Shown: positions 33,274-40,933 of the stretch, piece by piece
Layout: each line of letters starts with the position of its first letter
Position numbering within the stretch: position 1 is the first letter of the stretch
NCBI RefSeq assembly: GCF_002920615.1
Contig: NZ_PQSU01000026.1
Location: 1-64,000 of the forward strand
Length of the DNA stretch: 64,000 nt
Reading direction: 5' to 3'
DNA from: Streptomyces sp. Ru62
GTDB taxonomy: Bacteria; Actinomycetota; Actinomycetes; Streptomycetales; Streptomycetaceae
Position numbers and translations under genes: made by a program
Notes under the pieces: model-generated
Told to the model about the DNA's origin: nothing
The model's database searches: none
What the model saw: the letters and a program-made list of their open reading frames with translations, nothing else

Positions 33274-33933
33274 ATGGCACGACCACGGCGCATCGTCCTT
33301 GTCCGACACGGCGAGTCCACGGGCAACGCCGACGACTCCGTGTACGAGCGCGAGCCCGACCACGCCCTCGCGCTGACCGAGCGCGGCTGGCGGCAGGCCG
33401 AGGAGACCGGCAAGCGGCTCCGCGAGGTCTTCGGCCGGGAACGCGTGAGCGTGTACGTCTCCCCGTACCGCCGCACCCACGAGACGCTCCGCGCCTTCCA
33501 CCTCGACCCCGATCTCATACGCGTCCGGGAGGAGCCCAGGCTGCGCGAGCAGGACTGGGGCAACTGGCAGGACCGCGACGACGTACGCCTGCAGAAGGCC
33601 TACCGCGACGCGTACGGCCACTTCTTCTTCCGGTTCCCGCAGGGTGAGTCCGGCGCCGACGTGTACGACCGGGTCGGCGGCTTCCTGGAGAGCCTGTTCC
33701 GCAGCTTCGAGGCCCCCGACCATCCGCCGAACGTCCTTCTGGTGACCCACGGGCTGGCGATGCGGCTGTTCTGCATGCGCTGGTTCCACTGGACGGTCGC
33801 GGAATTCGAGTCACTGTCCAACCCCGGGAACGCCGAGATGCGGATGCTCGTTCTGGGAGAGGACGGCAAGTACACACTCGACCGGCCCTTCGAGCGCTGG
33901 CGGGAACCGGTGCCGTACTGGGTGAACGGATAG
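33274..33933 (+). CDS. Histidine phosphatase family protein
   Basis: 219 residues with the phosphohistidine motif VRHGEST (H12), a second catalytic region YVSPYRRTHETL, and LVTHGLAMRLF carrying the second histidine. This is the phosphoglycerate-mutase-like fold, but it lacks clear glycolytic specificity, so a phosphatase role is more likely. It is followed 12 bp later by an ADP-ribosylglycohydrolase gene and probably forms an operon with it. Confidence 0.9.
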   Translation: MARPRRIVLVRHGESTGNADDSVYEREPDHALALTERGWRQAEETGKRLREVFGRERVSVYVSPYRRTHETLRAFHLDPDLIRVREEPRLREQDWGNWQDRDDVRLQKAYRDAYGHFFFRFPQGESGADVYDRVGGFLESLFRSFEAPDHPPNVLLVTHGLAMRLFCMRWFHWTVAEFESLSNPGNAEMRMLVLGEDGKYTLDRPFERWREPVPYWVNG

Positions 33934-33945
33934 AGTGGCAGGGCG

Positions 33946-34851
33946 ATGACCGCTGACTCCTCTTCCCTGGTACGCCTGGAACGCGCCCTGGCGAGCCTGC
34001 GCGGACTGGCCGTGGGGGACGCGCTGGGCTCCCAGTTCTTCGTACCCGCGCACTACCCCCTGCTGAAGCGCCGCGAGCTGCCCGCAGGCCCCTGGCAGTG
34101 GACGGACGACACCGAGATGGCCTGCTCCGTGGTCGCCGTCCTCGCCACCCATCGCCGCATCGACCAGGACGCCCTCGCACGCTCCTTCGCCGAGCACCAC
34201 GACTTCGACCGGGGCTACGGCCCCGCCGTCAACCGGCTGCTGCGCCTCGTCCGGGAAGGCGAGGACTGGCGCCGGCTGGCCGCCGGGCTCTTCAACGGCC
34301 AGGGGTCCTGGGGCAACGGCGCGGCGATGCGGATCGCGCCCCTGGGCGCCTGGTACGCGGACGACCCCGAGCAGGCGACCCATCAGGCGGAGATCTCGGC
34401 CTACACCACGCACCAGCACCGGGAGGCCGTGGTCGGGGCCATGGCCGTGGCCGCGGCGGCAGCCATGGTGGGCTCACCCGACGGGCCGCCCACCCCGGAG
34501 GCACTGCTCGACGGCGTCATCGCGCTCGTCCCGAAGAGCGCGGTCGGCCAGGGGCTGCGCCGCGCCCGCGACATGCTCGACTACGGCGACGCCGGCACCG
34601 TCGCCGCCGTCCTGGGCTGCGGGCGCCGTACTACGGCCCATGACACCGTTCCCTTCGCCCTCTGGTCCGCCGCGCGTTCTCTCGGTGACTACGCATCGGC
34701 GTTCTGGACCACCGCCCAGGTCGGCGGGGACCTCGACACGACCTGCGCGATCGTGGGAGGCGTGCTGGCCGCGGGCAAGGCCGGGGCGCCGCCCGCGGAG
34801 TGGGTGCGGCACACCGAGGCACTGCCGGACTGGGTGCCCACCGGGGGCTGA
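33946..34851 (+). CDS. ADP-ribosylglycohydrolase family protein
   Basis: 301 residues of the DraG/ARH fold. The magnesium motifs are WTDDTEM near residues 51-57 and VGGDLDTTCAIVGG near the C-terminus, and GSWGNGAAMRIAPLG is in the middle. Family members remove ADP-ribose from proteins or nucleic acids. TAGAGT, a near-consensus -10, lies 9 bases before the ATG and overlaps the end of the phosphatase gene, so the gene may also be transcribed alone. No ADP-ribosyltransferase is visible nearby. Confidence 0.92.
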   Translation: MTADSSSLVRLERALASLRGLAVGDALGSQFFVPAHYPLLKRRELPAGPWQWTDDTEMACSVVAVLATHRRIDQDALARSFAEHHDFDRGYGPAVNRLLRLVREGEDWRRLAAGLFNGQGSWGNGAAMRIAPLGAWYADDPEQATHQAEISAYTTHQHREAVVGAMAVAAAAAMVGSPDGPPTPEALLDGVIALVPKSAVGQGLRRARDMLDYGDAGTVAAVLGCGRRTTAHDTVPFALWSAARSLGDYASAFWTTAQVGGDLDTTCAIVGGVLAAGKAGAPPAEWVRHTEALPDWVPTGG

Positions 34852-35228
34852 CGGCTTCCCTCCGATGCCTTCCGCCTGACGGCTTTCGCCGGCTTGGCCC
34901 CAGCGATCAGGAACTCTCCGTGTCCGGTGGGAACTCAGCGTGACCGCCGTCCGTTCTTCCGATGTCCGCCGTCCACCTCGTTCGAGGTCGGGCGGGCAGG
35001 CGGAGCCGGTGACCGTGACGAGGAGGAACGGAGGGGCGGGAGATGACGTGCACCTTGCCGGGCGCGGGGTCGCTGCCGGTGCCGGAGCTGGTTCCGGCTC
35101 TGTTCTTCCTGATGCTCGGCTTGTCCAGAGCGCTGGTGGCCGTGGTGCGGCCGACCGGATCGCCGCGTGCGCCGTCGGTCCCCCGGCGACGATCCGGTCG
35201 GTCGCGGCATCGCGCGGCCCGGCCTGGA
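34852..35228. other. Convergent intergenic region with an inverted repeat
   Basis: 377 bp without a gene between convergent ends. It holds a 12-bp perfect inverted repeat, CCGACCGGATCG (35151-35162) with its complement at 35190-35201, which could terminate the efflux gene on the minus strand, though the 27-nt loop is long. Confidence 0.5.
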
Positions 35229-36779
35229 TCAGCCGAGGTGCGGTCCCGCCGTGCCCGCCAGGGAGTCGAGGTCTCCCTTGCGGACCCTGAGCACCAGCCA
35301 AGCGGTGAGGAAGCCGAGCGCGGCCATCGCCGCGGCGGGTATGAAGGCCGTGGAGATGCCGTGGGCGAGTACCTCGTGGCCCCAGGGCGCGGGCAGCTGG
35401 TGCGTCTTGGCGAACTCCGCCTTCTGTTCCGGCGAGGCGTCGGCGAGGAACTTCGGCAGCTGCTTCTCCGCCTCGTGCGTGCTGGCCGATCCGAAGACGG
35501 TCGTCAGGATGGACAGCCCGAGCGAACCACCGACCTGCTGCATCGCGTTGAGGAGCCCGGAAGCCGCCCCCGCCTCGTGCGGGGCGACACCCGACACGGC
35601 GGTGACGGTGGCCGTCACGAAGTTCAGGCCCATGCCGAAGCCGAACACCAGCATGGGACCCAGCACCCCGCCCACGTAGGTGCTGTCGGGCCGGATGAAG
35701 GTCTGCCAGACCAGCCCGGTGACCACCAGCGCGGAACCGCCCATCATGAACGGCTTGGGGCCCAGTACCGGCAGGAGGCGCTGGGACAGGCCCGCCCCCA
35801 CCGCGATGGCGGCGGTCACGGGAAGAAAGGCGAGACCGGCCCTGATGGCGCTGTAGCCGAGCACGTTCTGCACGAACAGCACGATGTAGAAGAACATGCC
35901 GAACATCGCCGCGGCCAGGCTCAGCATGATCACGTACGTGCCCCAGCGGTTGCGGTCGGCGAACATCCTGAGCGGGGTGATCGGCTCCTTCGCCCGCATC
36001 TCGGTGAAGACGAAGGCGAACAGGAGGACCACGGCCGCGCCGAAGGAGCCCAGGGTGAGGCCGTCCCGCCAGCCGTCCTCGGCGGCGCGTATGAACCCGT
36101 AGACCAGAGACGCCATGCCGACCGTGGAGGTCAGCGCACCGGTGAGGTCGAAGCGTCCGGGATGCCGCTCGGACTCGTTGATGTACAGCGGTGCGAGCGA
36201 GGCGATCAGGACCCCGATGGGCACGTTGACGAACAGCACCCACCGCCAGTCGAGCCAGTCGGTGAGCATGCCGCCCGCGAGCAGGCCGATGGCGCCACCG
36301 CCCGCGGAGACGGCGGCGAAGACTCCGAAGGCCCGGTTCCGTTCGGGACCTTCGGGGAACGTCGTGGTGATCAGCGCCAGCGACGTGGGCGATGCGATCG
36401 CGCCACCCACACCCTGCAGGGCCCGTGCGGCCAGCAGTTGCCAGGGTTCCTGGGCCAGACCGCCCAGCAACGACGCGAAGGTGAACAGCAGGATGCCGGC
36501 CATGAACACCCGGCGGCGGCCGAGGATGTCACCGGCCCGCGCACCGAGCAGCAGCAGACCACCGAAGGTGAGCGTGTACGCGCTGACCACCCAAGTCAGG
36601 TCGGTGGTGCTGAACTTGAGGGCCTCTTGAATGTGCGGGAGTGCGATATTCACAATCGTCGCGTCGAGTACCACCATGAGTTGGCAAGCCGCGATGACGG
36701 TGAGTGCGATGCCGGGATGCCCCTCCCGGCGGGCCATGCCCGGTTTCTGTTCGTCCTTGAGCAGCTGAGAGGTCGTCAC
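35229..36779 (-). CDS. DHA2-type MFS efflux transporter
   Basis: 516 residues with 14 predicted membrane segments, the pattern of the EmrB/QacA drug:H+ antiporters. Motif C-like LQGVGGAIASPTSLALI and motif A-like GARAGDILGRRRVF are present, with the conserved Asp in VVLDATIVNIALP in segment 1. It probably exports a toxic or antibiotic compound. It is divergent from a TetR regulator with two operators between them, a classical repressor-pump arrangement. Confidence 0.93.
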   Translation of the reverse strand: MTTSQLLKDEQKPGMARREGHPGIALTVIAACQLMVVLDATIVNIALPHIQEALKFSTTDLTWVVSAYTLTFGGLLLLGARAGDILGRRRVFMAGILLFTFASLLGGLAQEPWQLLAARALQGVGGAIASPTSLALITTTFPEGPERNRAFGVFAAVSAGGGAIGLLAGGMLTDWLDWRWVLFVNVPIGVLIASLAPLYINESERHPGRFDLTGALTSTVGMASLVYGFIRAAEDGWRDGLTLGSFGAAVVLLFAFVFTEMRAKEPITPLRMFADRNRWGTYVIMLSLAAAMFGMFFYIVLFVQNVLGYSAIRAGLAFLPVTAAIAVGAGLSQRLLPVLGPKPFMMGGSALVVTGLVWQTFIRPDSTYVGGVLGPMLVFGFGMGLNFVTATVTAVSGVAPHEAGAASGLLNAMQQVGGSLGLSILTTVFGSASTHEAEKQLPKFLADASPEQKAEFAKTHQLPAPWGHEVLAHGISTAFIPAAAMAALGFLTAWLVLRVRKGDLDSLAGTAGPHLG

Positions 36780-36802
36780 TGTGGGTCCCCCATACAGGCT
36801 TT

Positions 36803-36822
36803 AGTGAACGCTCGCGTTCACT
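36803..36822. promoter_or_regulatory. TetR operator 1
   Basis: Perfect 9-bp arms AGTGAACGC and GCGTTCACT flank a 2-bp spacer (TC). The site lies 24 bp upstream of the MFS start, where a bound repressor would block the pump promoter. The same arms recur 48 bp away. Confidence 0.85.
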
Positions 36823-36850
36823 TCCGCGTCCACGGTAGTGAGTCCCCAAC

Positions 36851-36870
36851 AGTGAACGCAAGCGTTCACT
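36851..36870. promoter_or_regulatory. TetR operator 2
   Basis: The same 9-bp arms as operator 1 with an AA spacer. It lies 95 bp upstream of the TetR start, so the regulator probably controls both genes. Confidence 0.85.
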
Positions 36871-36964
36871 TAATCGTGCGCCCCGTTCCGCGTCCCCCTG
36901 TTGCTGCGGCGCGGCGCCACCCCCCGCATCCCCCCCGCTTCCGTCGCATGTTGGAGAAACACAG

Positions 36965-37588
36965 ATGGTTACCTCGCGCTGGACGGCCGCCCCTGACCGG
37001 ACGGCTTCCCCCCGTCGGCGCGGTGCTGTGCTGGAGCGTGCGATCCTGGACGCCGCTCTGGAGCAGCTCAGCACGGTCGGCTGGAAGGGCCTGACCATGG
37101 AGGGCGTCGCGGCCGGTGCCCAGACCGGCAAGGCCGCGGTCTACCGCCGCTGGCCCTCCAAGGAGGATCTGGTCGCCGACGCCCTGGTGTCCGGACTGCC
37201 CCGGGTGGAGAAGGCCCCGGACCTCGGAAGCGTGCGCGAGGACCTGCTCACCCTGTGCCGGCAGGTACGGCAGATCATGTACTCGCGGCCCGGGATCGCG
37301 CTGCGTTCAGTGATTCACGAGTGCGATCACGTGCAGGTGGAGCGCTTCGAAGGGGTGATCCTCGGGACCGTGGTGGAGCCGACCGTCAAGCTGCTGCGGG
37401 AGGTCATCACTCGTGGGATAGAGCGGGGAGAGGTCCGCTCGGACGCCGCCAACGGGTACGTCTTCGATGCCATCCCGGCCATGATGATGTACCGATCGAA
37501 GATGTGCGCGAGCGAATGGAGGGATCAGGATCTCGAAGAGATGATCGACCAGTTGATGCTCCCGCTGCTGCGGCCCTACGAGTTCTGA
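36965..37588 (+). CDS. TetR family transcriptional regulator
   Basis: 207 residues. The N-terminal helix-turn-helix is ILDAALEQLSTVGW-GLTMEGVAAGAQTGKAAVYRRW, followed by a helical ligand-binding domain. The second helix TGKAAVYRRWPSKEDL is the recognition region. A short basic N-terminal tail precedes it. It is the likely repressor of the divergent MFS gene. It ends 81 bp before rnhB, which has its own -10. Confidence 0.92.
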   Translation: MVTSRWTAAPDRTASPRRRGAVLERAILDAALEQLSTVGWKGLTMEGVAAGAQTGKAAVYRRWPSKEDLVADALVSGLPRVEKAPDLGSVREDLLTLCRQVRQIMYSRPGIALRSVIHECDHVQVERFEGVILGTVVEPTVKLLREVITRGIERGEVRSDAANGYVFDAIPAMMMYRSKMCASEWRDQDLEEMIDQLMLPLLRPYEF

Positions 37589-37669
37589 TCCTCCGCGCCG
37601 GCACTTCCGGCCCCGGCCGGACGACCGGGGTGTCGCGAGGCGATCCCGGCGGCGTACGCTAAGGGCGCC

Positions 37670-38371
37670 ATGCCGTACGAACCACCTACTCACACCGTCG
37701 AGCGCTCCCTGCGCGCCACGACCGGAGCGAAGGTCATTGCCGGTGTCGACGAGGTGGGGCGCGGTGCCTGGGCCGGTCCCGTCACCGTCTGCGCGGCGAT
37801 CACCGGACTCCGCCGCCCACCCGAGGGGCTGACCGACTCCAAGCTGCTGACGATCAAGCGCCGTACGGAACTCGCTCTGATCCTGCAGTCATGGGTGACG
37901 GCCTACGCACTGGGGCATGCTTCCCCGGAGGAGATCGACGACCTGGGGATGACGGCCGCGCTGCGGCTCGCCGCGGTCCGCGCGCTGGACGCCCTGCCGA
38001 TCCGCCCCGACGCCGTGATCCTCGACGGGAAGCACGACTACCTCGGCGACCCCTGGCAGGTGCGCACGGTGATCAAGGGTGATCGGTCGTGTGTGGCCGT
38101 CGCGGCGGCGTCGGTGATCGCCAAGGTCCAGCGCGACAAAATGATGGCCGAACTGGGTATCGACCATGCAGACTTCGGATTCGCGGACAACGCCGGGTAT
38201 CCGTCGCCCGTGCACAAGGCCGCACTGGCGGAGTGGGGGCCCACCCCGCACCACCGACTGTCGTGGGCGTATCTTGATGCGTTGCCTCAGTGGCGGCACC
38301 TCAAGAAGGTCCGCAACTGGGCGGACGGAAGCGTTCCGGAAATCGAGGGTCAGCTCGTTCTCGATTTCTGA
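37670..38371 (+). CDS. rnhB: Ribonuclease HII
   Basis: 233 residues. It nicks RNA-DNA junctions to remove single ribonucleotides from DNA. Catalytic acids are D27 and E28 in GVDEVGRGAWAGP and D119 in VILDG, and DSKLL and a GYPSP-type segment follow. It is about 30 residues longer than E. coli RNase HII. TACGCT is 9 bases before the ATG with no ribosome site. Confidence 0.96.
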   Translation: MPYEPPTHTVERSLRATTGAKVIAGVDEVGRGAWAGPVTVCAAITGLRRPPEGLTDSKLLTIKRRTELALILQSWVTAYALGHASPEEIDDLGMTAALRLAAVRALDALPIRPDAVILDGKHDYLGDPWQVRTVIKGDRSCVAVAAASVIAKVQRDKMMAELGIDHADFGFADNAGYPSPVHKAALAEWGPTPHHRLSWAYLDALPQWRHLKKVRNWADGSVPEIEGQLVLDF

Positions 38372-38439
38372 CGGTTCCGCTCGCACTGATGTGCCACCCG
38401 GTCATCCGCGCCGCACCAACGTTTGATAAATATCAGCTC

Positions 38440-39072
38440 ATGCCTCTCATTCCCGAGGAGCCTCAGATTCACGAGAGTGCCCAGGGTCCCCGCGCCACTC
38501 CGGCCAGCGGCCGTACCGCGCCGACCCCCCGCCCCGTACCCGGCCCCCGCCCCGCGGCTCCGTCCCGCCCCGGTCGTCCCGGCCCTCTGCGGCCCACGCC
38601 GCCGGTGCAGCGCACGCCGCGTGACGTGGCTCCGGCCAAGCCTGGCCCCTCCGGCCCGGCCGCTCCCGCCGCCACCGCGGCGACCCCGCAGATCCAGCTG
38701 ATCCCGGCTTCGGCCGAGGGCGCGCTCGACGCCGCCGAGGAGGCCGTGGACCTGCTCCTGGACTCGGGCCGCGCCCCCGGCGACGTGCTCGTGATCACCA
38801 CTGGTGCCCAGCACCCGTGGGCCGAGCACGAGTTGTCCTTCGGCGAGACGTCCTACTGGGCGCAGCATGACGCCGGCGACGACGTCTTCTACGCGGACGC
38901 CGCCGTCGCCTCCCGCGCAGCGTCCCGCCCGGTGGTCGTCGTGGCCGTCAACGGAGGACCCGCGTCCGCCGCTGCCACCGCCCTTCCCCTGGCCCACTCC
39001 CGGGCCGGTGCCCTGCTGATCGTCTGCGGCGACCCGCAGCAGATCAACTCGGTGCTGGGCGCCGGCGTCTGA
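38440..39072 (+). CDS. Proline-rich protein with a helicase-like C-terminal remnant
   Basis: 210 residues. Residues 1-80 are a disordered Pro/Ala/Arg segment. Residues 85-210 (DVLVITTGAQHPWAEHE, YWAQHDAGDDVFYADA, RPVVVVAVNG, AGALLIVCGDPQQI) resemble the last motor domain of actinobacterial UvrD/NERD-type helicases, but none of the ATPase motifs I-IV are present, so it cannot be a helicase on its own. The ATG lacks a ribosome site; the AT-rich GATAAATA just upstream suggests a leaderless start. It follows rnhB by 68 bp. The function is unknown. Confidence 0.7.
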   Translation: MPLIPEEPQIHESAQGPRATPASGRTAPTPRPVPGPRPAAPSRPGRPGPLRPTPPVQRTPRDVAPAKPGPSGPAAPAATAATPQIQLIPASAEGALDAAEEAVDLLLDSGRAPGDVLVITTGAQHPWAEHELSFGETSYWAQHDAGDDVFYADAAVASRAASRPVVVVAVNGGPASAAATALPLAHSRAGALLIVCGDPQQINSVLGAGV

Positions 39073-39662
39073 GTCGCGTCCGGCGCCTCGGGTCACCGGG
39101 GTGCCGAGGGGCCGCTCCGGCGGAGTCCGCACGGTGCGGCTTTTGGCATGCCCGCACGCAGGCCGCGGCAGCGCGCTGACGGGGCGGCTCCCCGAGGGAC
39201 CCGCTTGAGAGCGGGACCCGGAGGGCCCGGCACACCTGGTCCGTGTCGCCACAGCGGCGGACGCATGCCGGGCCGGACGGAGTGTTCCACCTGTGTGGCC
39301 GAGGCCGAGGCCGGGCGACCGCGCCGAGGCCGCTTCCCGAGTTGATCTGGCCGGAGTGGTCTCTCTCCGCTGGATCAACGCGTGAGCCGGTGTGTGTTCC
39401 CGGCGCCGCTCGCGACAGACGACGGCTCGGCTCGGGCACCGCACACCGGGCCGACTACTGGCCGGCCACCTGCTGTGTGCACCCCGGCCGGCCGTTGCGT
39501 GGGTGCGGCCCGGCTGGTTGTTGTGCTCGTCCGGCACGATCGGTCACGGCGATGGGGTGACCCGGCTGTCGTAGTTCGTACCGTTCACGGCGTTCACGGT
39601 GTTCGTACAGCGGGTCGGCCGCACGAACCGTCATACCGCCGGCGCAGCGCTACTCGGCGACC
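39073..39662. other. Gene-free convergent region
   Basis: 590 bp in which I see no supported gene. An imperfect hairpin (GGGACCCGCT / AGCGGGACCC, 39196-39219) with one mismatch may end the upstream gene. The rest has no clear repeat or signal. Confidence 0.5.
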
Positions 39663-40283
39663 TCAGCGAGCCGCAGCCCGGCGCAGCACCTCTGAGACCG
39701 GGCCACCGGTGCGCGGTACGAGCGGCGGGGCATCCGCCGTGGCGAAGGGCTCGGGAGCCGAGTGCGCGCTGGGCCGGCGTCCGCCGCGCCCTTCGCCGAG
39801 CACCTGCCAGCCGTCATGCGTCAGCGTGATGTACGCCCCGCAGCGCAGCCCGTGCAGCGTGCAGGCATCGCGCAGTCCCCACATCCAGGCGCCGTCCTCC
39901 TCGGTCCAACGCGCGTCACCCTCTCGGCAGTAGAGCAGGACGGCCGTGCGCACGGGGGTGCGGCGGCGGAGGTCGTGCGGAATCACCCGGCGCAGCTGGG
40001 CCAACAGCGCGTTGCGGAACATCCAGCCGTCGGCGGCAGCCGGCCGGCGTGTGAACGAGGCGCTGGCCCGCAGCCGCTCGTCCGGGTCGAGAACCGCCAC
40101 GATCGCCGTGAGCGGCTTCGGGCGATGCCGGGCGTGCAGCCCGCTGACGACCTCACGGGGGTTGCGCAGCAGAGGGATTCCGGCAGCGGCCCATTCGGCC
40201 GGCTCGAGCAGGCGACTGGCGGAGGCGGCGGACGTGGACGTCGACAACGAGGCCGCCGAGGACGAGGCGAATCCGAAGGTCAC
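39663..40283 (-). CDS. Conserved actinobacterial protein of unknown function
   Basis: 206 residues from GTG with GGGAGGAAC in front. After a Ser/Ala-rich N-terminus (about 30 residues), residues 35-160 look globular, with VVSGLHARHRPKPLTAIVAVLDPDERLRASASF and ACTLHGLRCGAYITLTHDGWQ. The C-terminus is disordered. No catalytic motif that I recognise is present. A promoter-like element lies ~120 bp upstream. It is transcribed in the same direction as recQ but is separated from it by a repeat array. Confidence 0.7.
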   Translation of the reverse strand: MTFGFASSSAASLSTSTSAASASRLLEPAEWAAAGIPLLRNPREVVSGLHARHRPKPLTAIVAVLDPDERLRASASFTRRPAAADGWMFRNALLAQLRRVIPHDLRRRTPVRTAVLLYCREGDARWTEEDGAWMWGLRDACTLHGLRCGAYITLTHDGWQVLGEGRGGRRPSAHSAPEPFATADAPPLVPRTGGPVSEVLRRAAAR

Positions 40284-40404
40284 GTTCCTCCCTTCGGCTA
40301 CGCGCCCACACTGCGGGCGAGGTCGGATTCGGGGGAGCGCGCACCGCAGCGGAGCCCAACCGGATCACGGACGAGCCGTGCGGGGAGCGGACCTCAATTC
40401 TTCC

Positions 40405-40432
40405 TGTCTAACTTGGCTGCGGCAACGAGCAA
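40405..40432 (-). promoter_or_regulatory. Candidate promoter of the 206-residue protein
   Basis: On the minus strand TTGCTC (40427-40432), a 16-bp spacer and TAGACA (40405-40410) approach the HrdB consensus. This would give a leader of roughly 115 nt. The surrounding 100 bp are unusually AT-rich for this genome. Confidence 0.45.
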
Positions 40433-40707
40433 TTGGCACCGCCGACTGTTATCTGGTGGTGCGGGGCTTATATCCCTACCCAAAGGTTCGGCTGATGACG
40501 CCTGGAGTGCTCGGTCGCCGCCCGCCGGGCCACCGTGAGTGACTGCGCGGTCGTTCCTGAGCTGTGGAGTCCGGCGGCGAACCGTCGCTCAGTGCGGGGG
40601 GCGAGAGCGTGCGGCGGCACGCCGGTCACTCCTGGAGATCGCCGCTGAGCTGGGCTCGGCGCTCGCGGTGGCGCCACCTCGCTCATCCGCGGACGACGGG
40701 AGGTGGG

Positions 40708-40933
40708 CGCGGCACGTCGGTCAACCCCGGACGGCGAGAAGTGGTCGCGACACGTCTGTCATCACTGAACGGCGAGAGGTGGTCCGTGGCTCGTCGGTTG
40801 CCTCTGAAGAGCGAGAGGTGGTCGGTGGTTCGTCGGTCTCCCCTGCACGGCGAGAGACTGTCCGCGACTCGCCGGTCTCCCCTGCACGGCGACTGGTCCG
40901 CGACAGGTCTGTCACCCCTGCACGGCGAGGACC
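40708..40933. repeat. 36-39 bp tandem array overlapping the recQ 3' end
   Basis: Six degenerate units begin at 40708, 40746, 40784, 40823, 40862 and 40898. The consensus, read on the plus strand, is roughly CCGCGACTCGTCGGTC then CCCTGCACGGCGAGAGGTGGT. The last unit contains the recQ stop codon and its final seven codons (CTCGCCGTGCAGGGG on the minus strand), and copies of those gene-end bases recur in units 4 and 5. The array looks like repeated duplication of the recQ tail into the gap. Confidence 0.85.

Noticed and set aside
34935..35210. Small minus-strand ORF of 91 codons in the gap
   Set aside because: Arg/Ser/Pro-rich composition with no ribosome site or domain; typical random frame in high-G+C DNA.
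39073..39662. A hidden gene in the 590-bp gap
   Set aside because: Open frames there are short, overlap in conflicting directions and lack start signals or recognisable motifs.
40708..40933. CRISPR array
   Set aside because: Degenerate contiguous repeats with no spacers; explained as tandem duplication of the recQ end.
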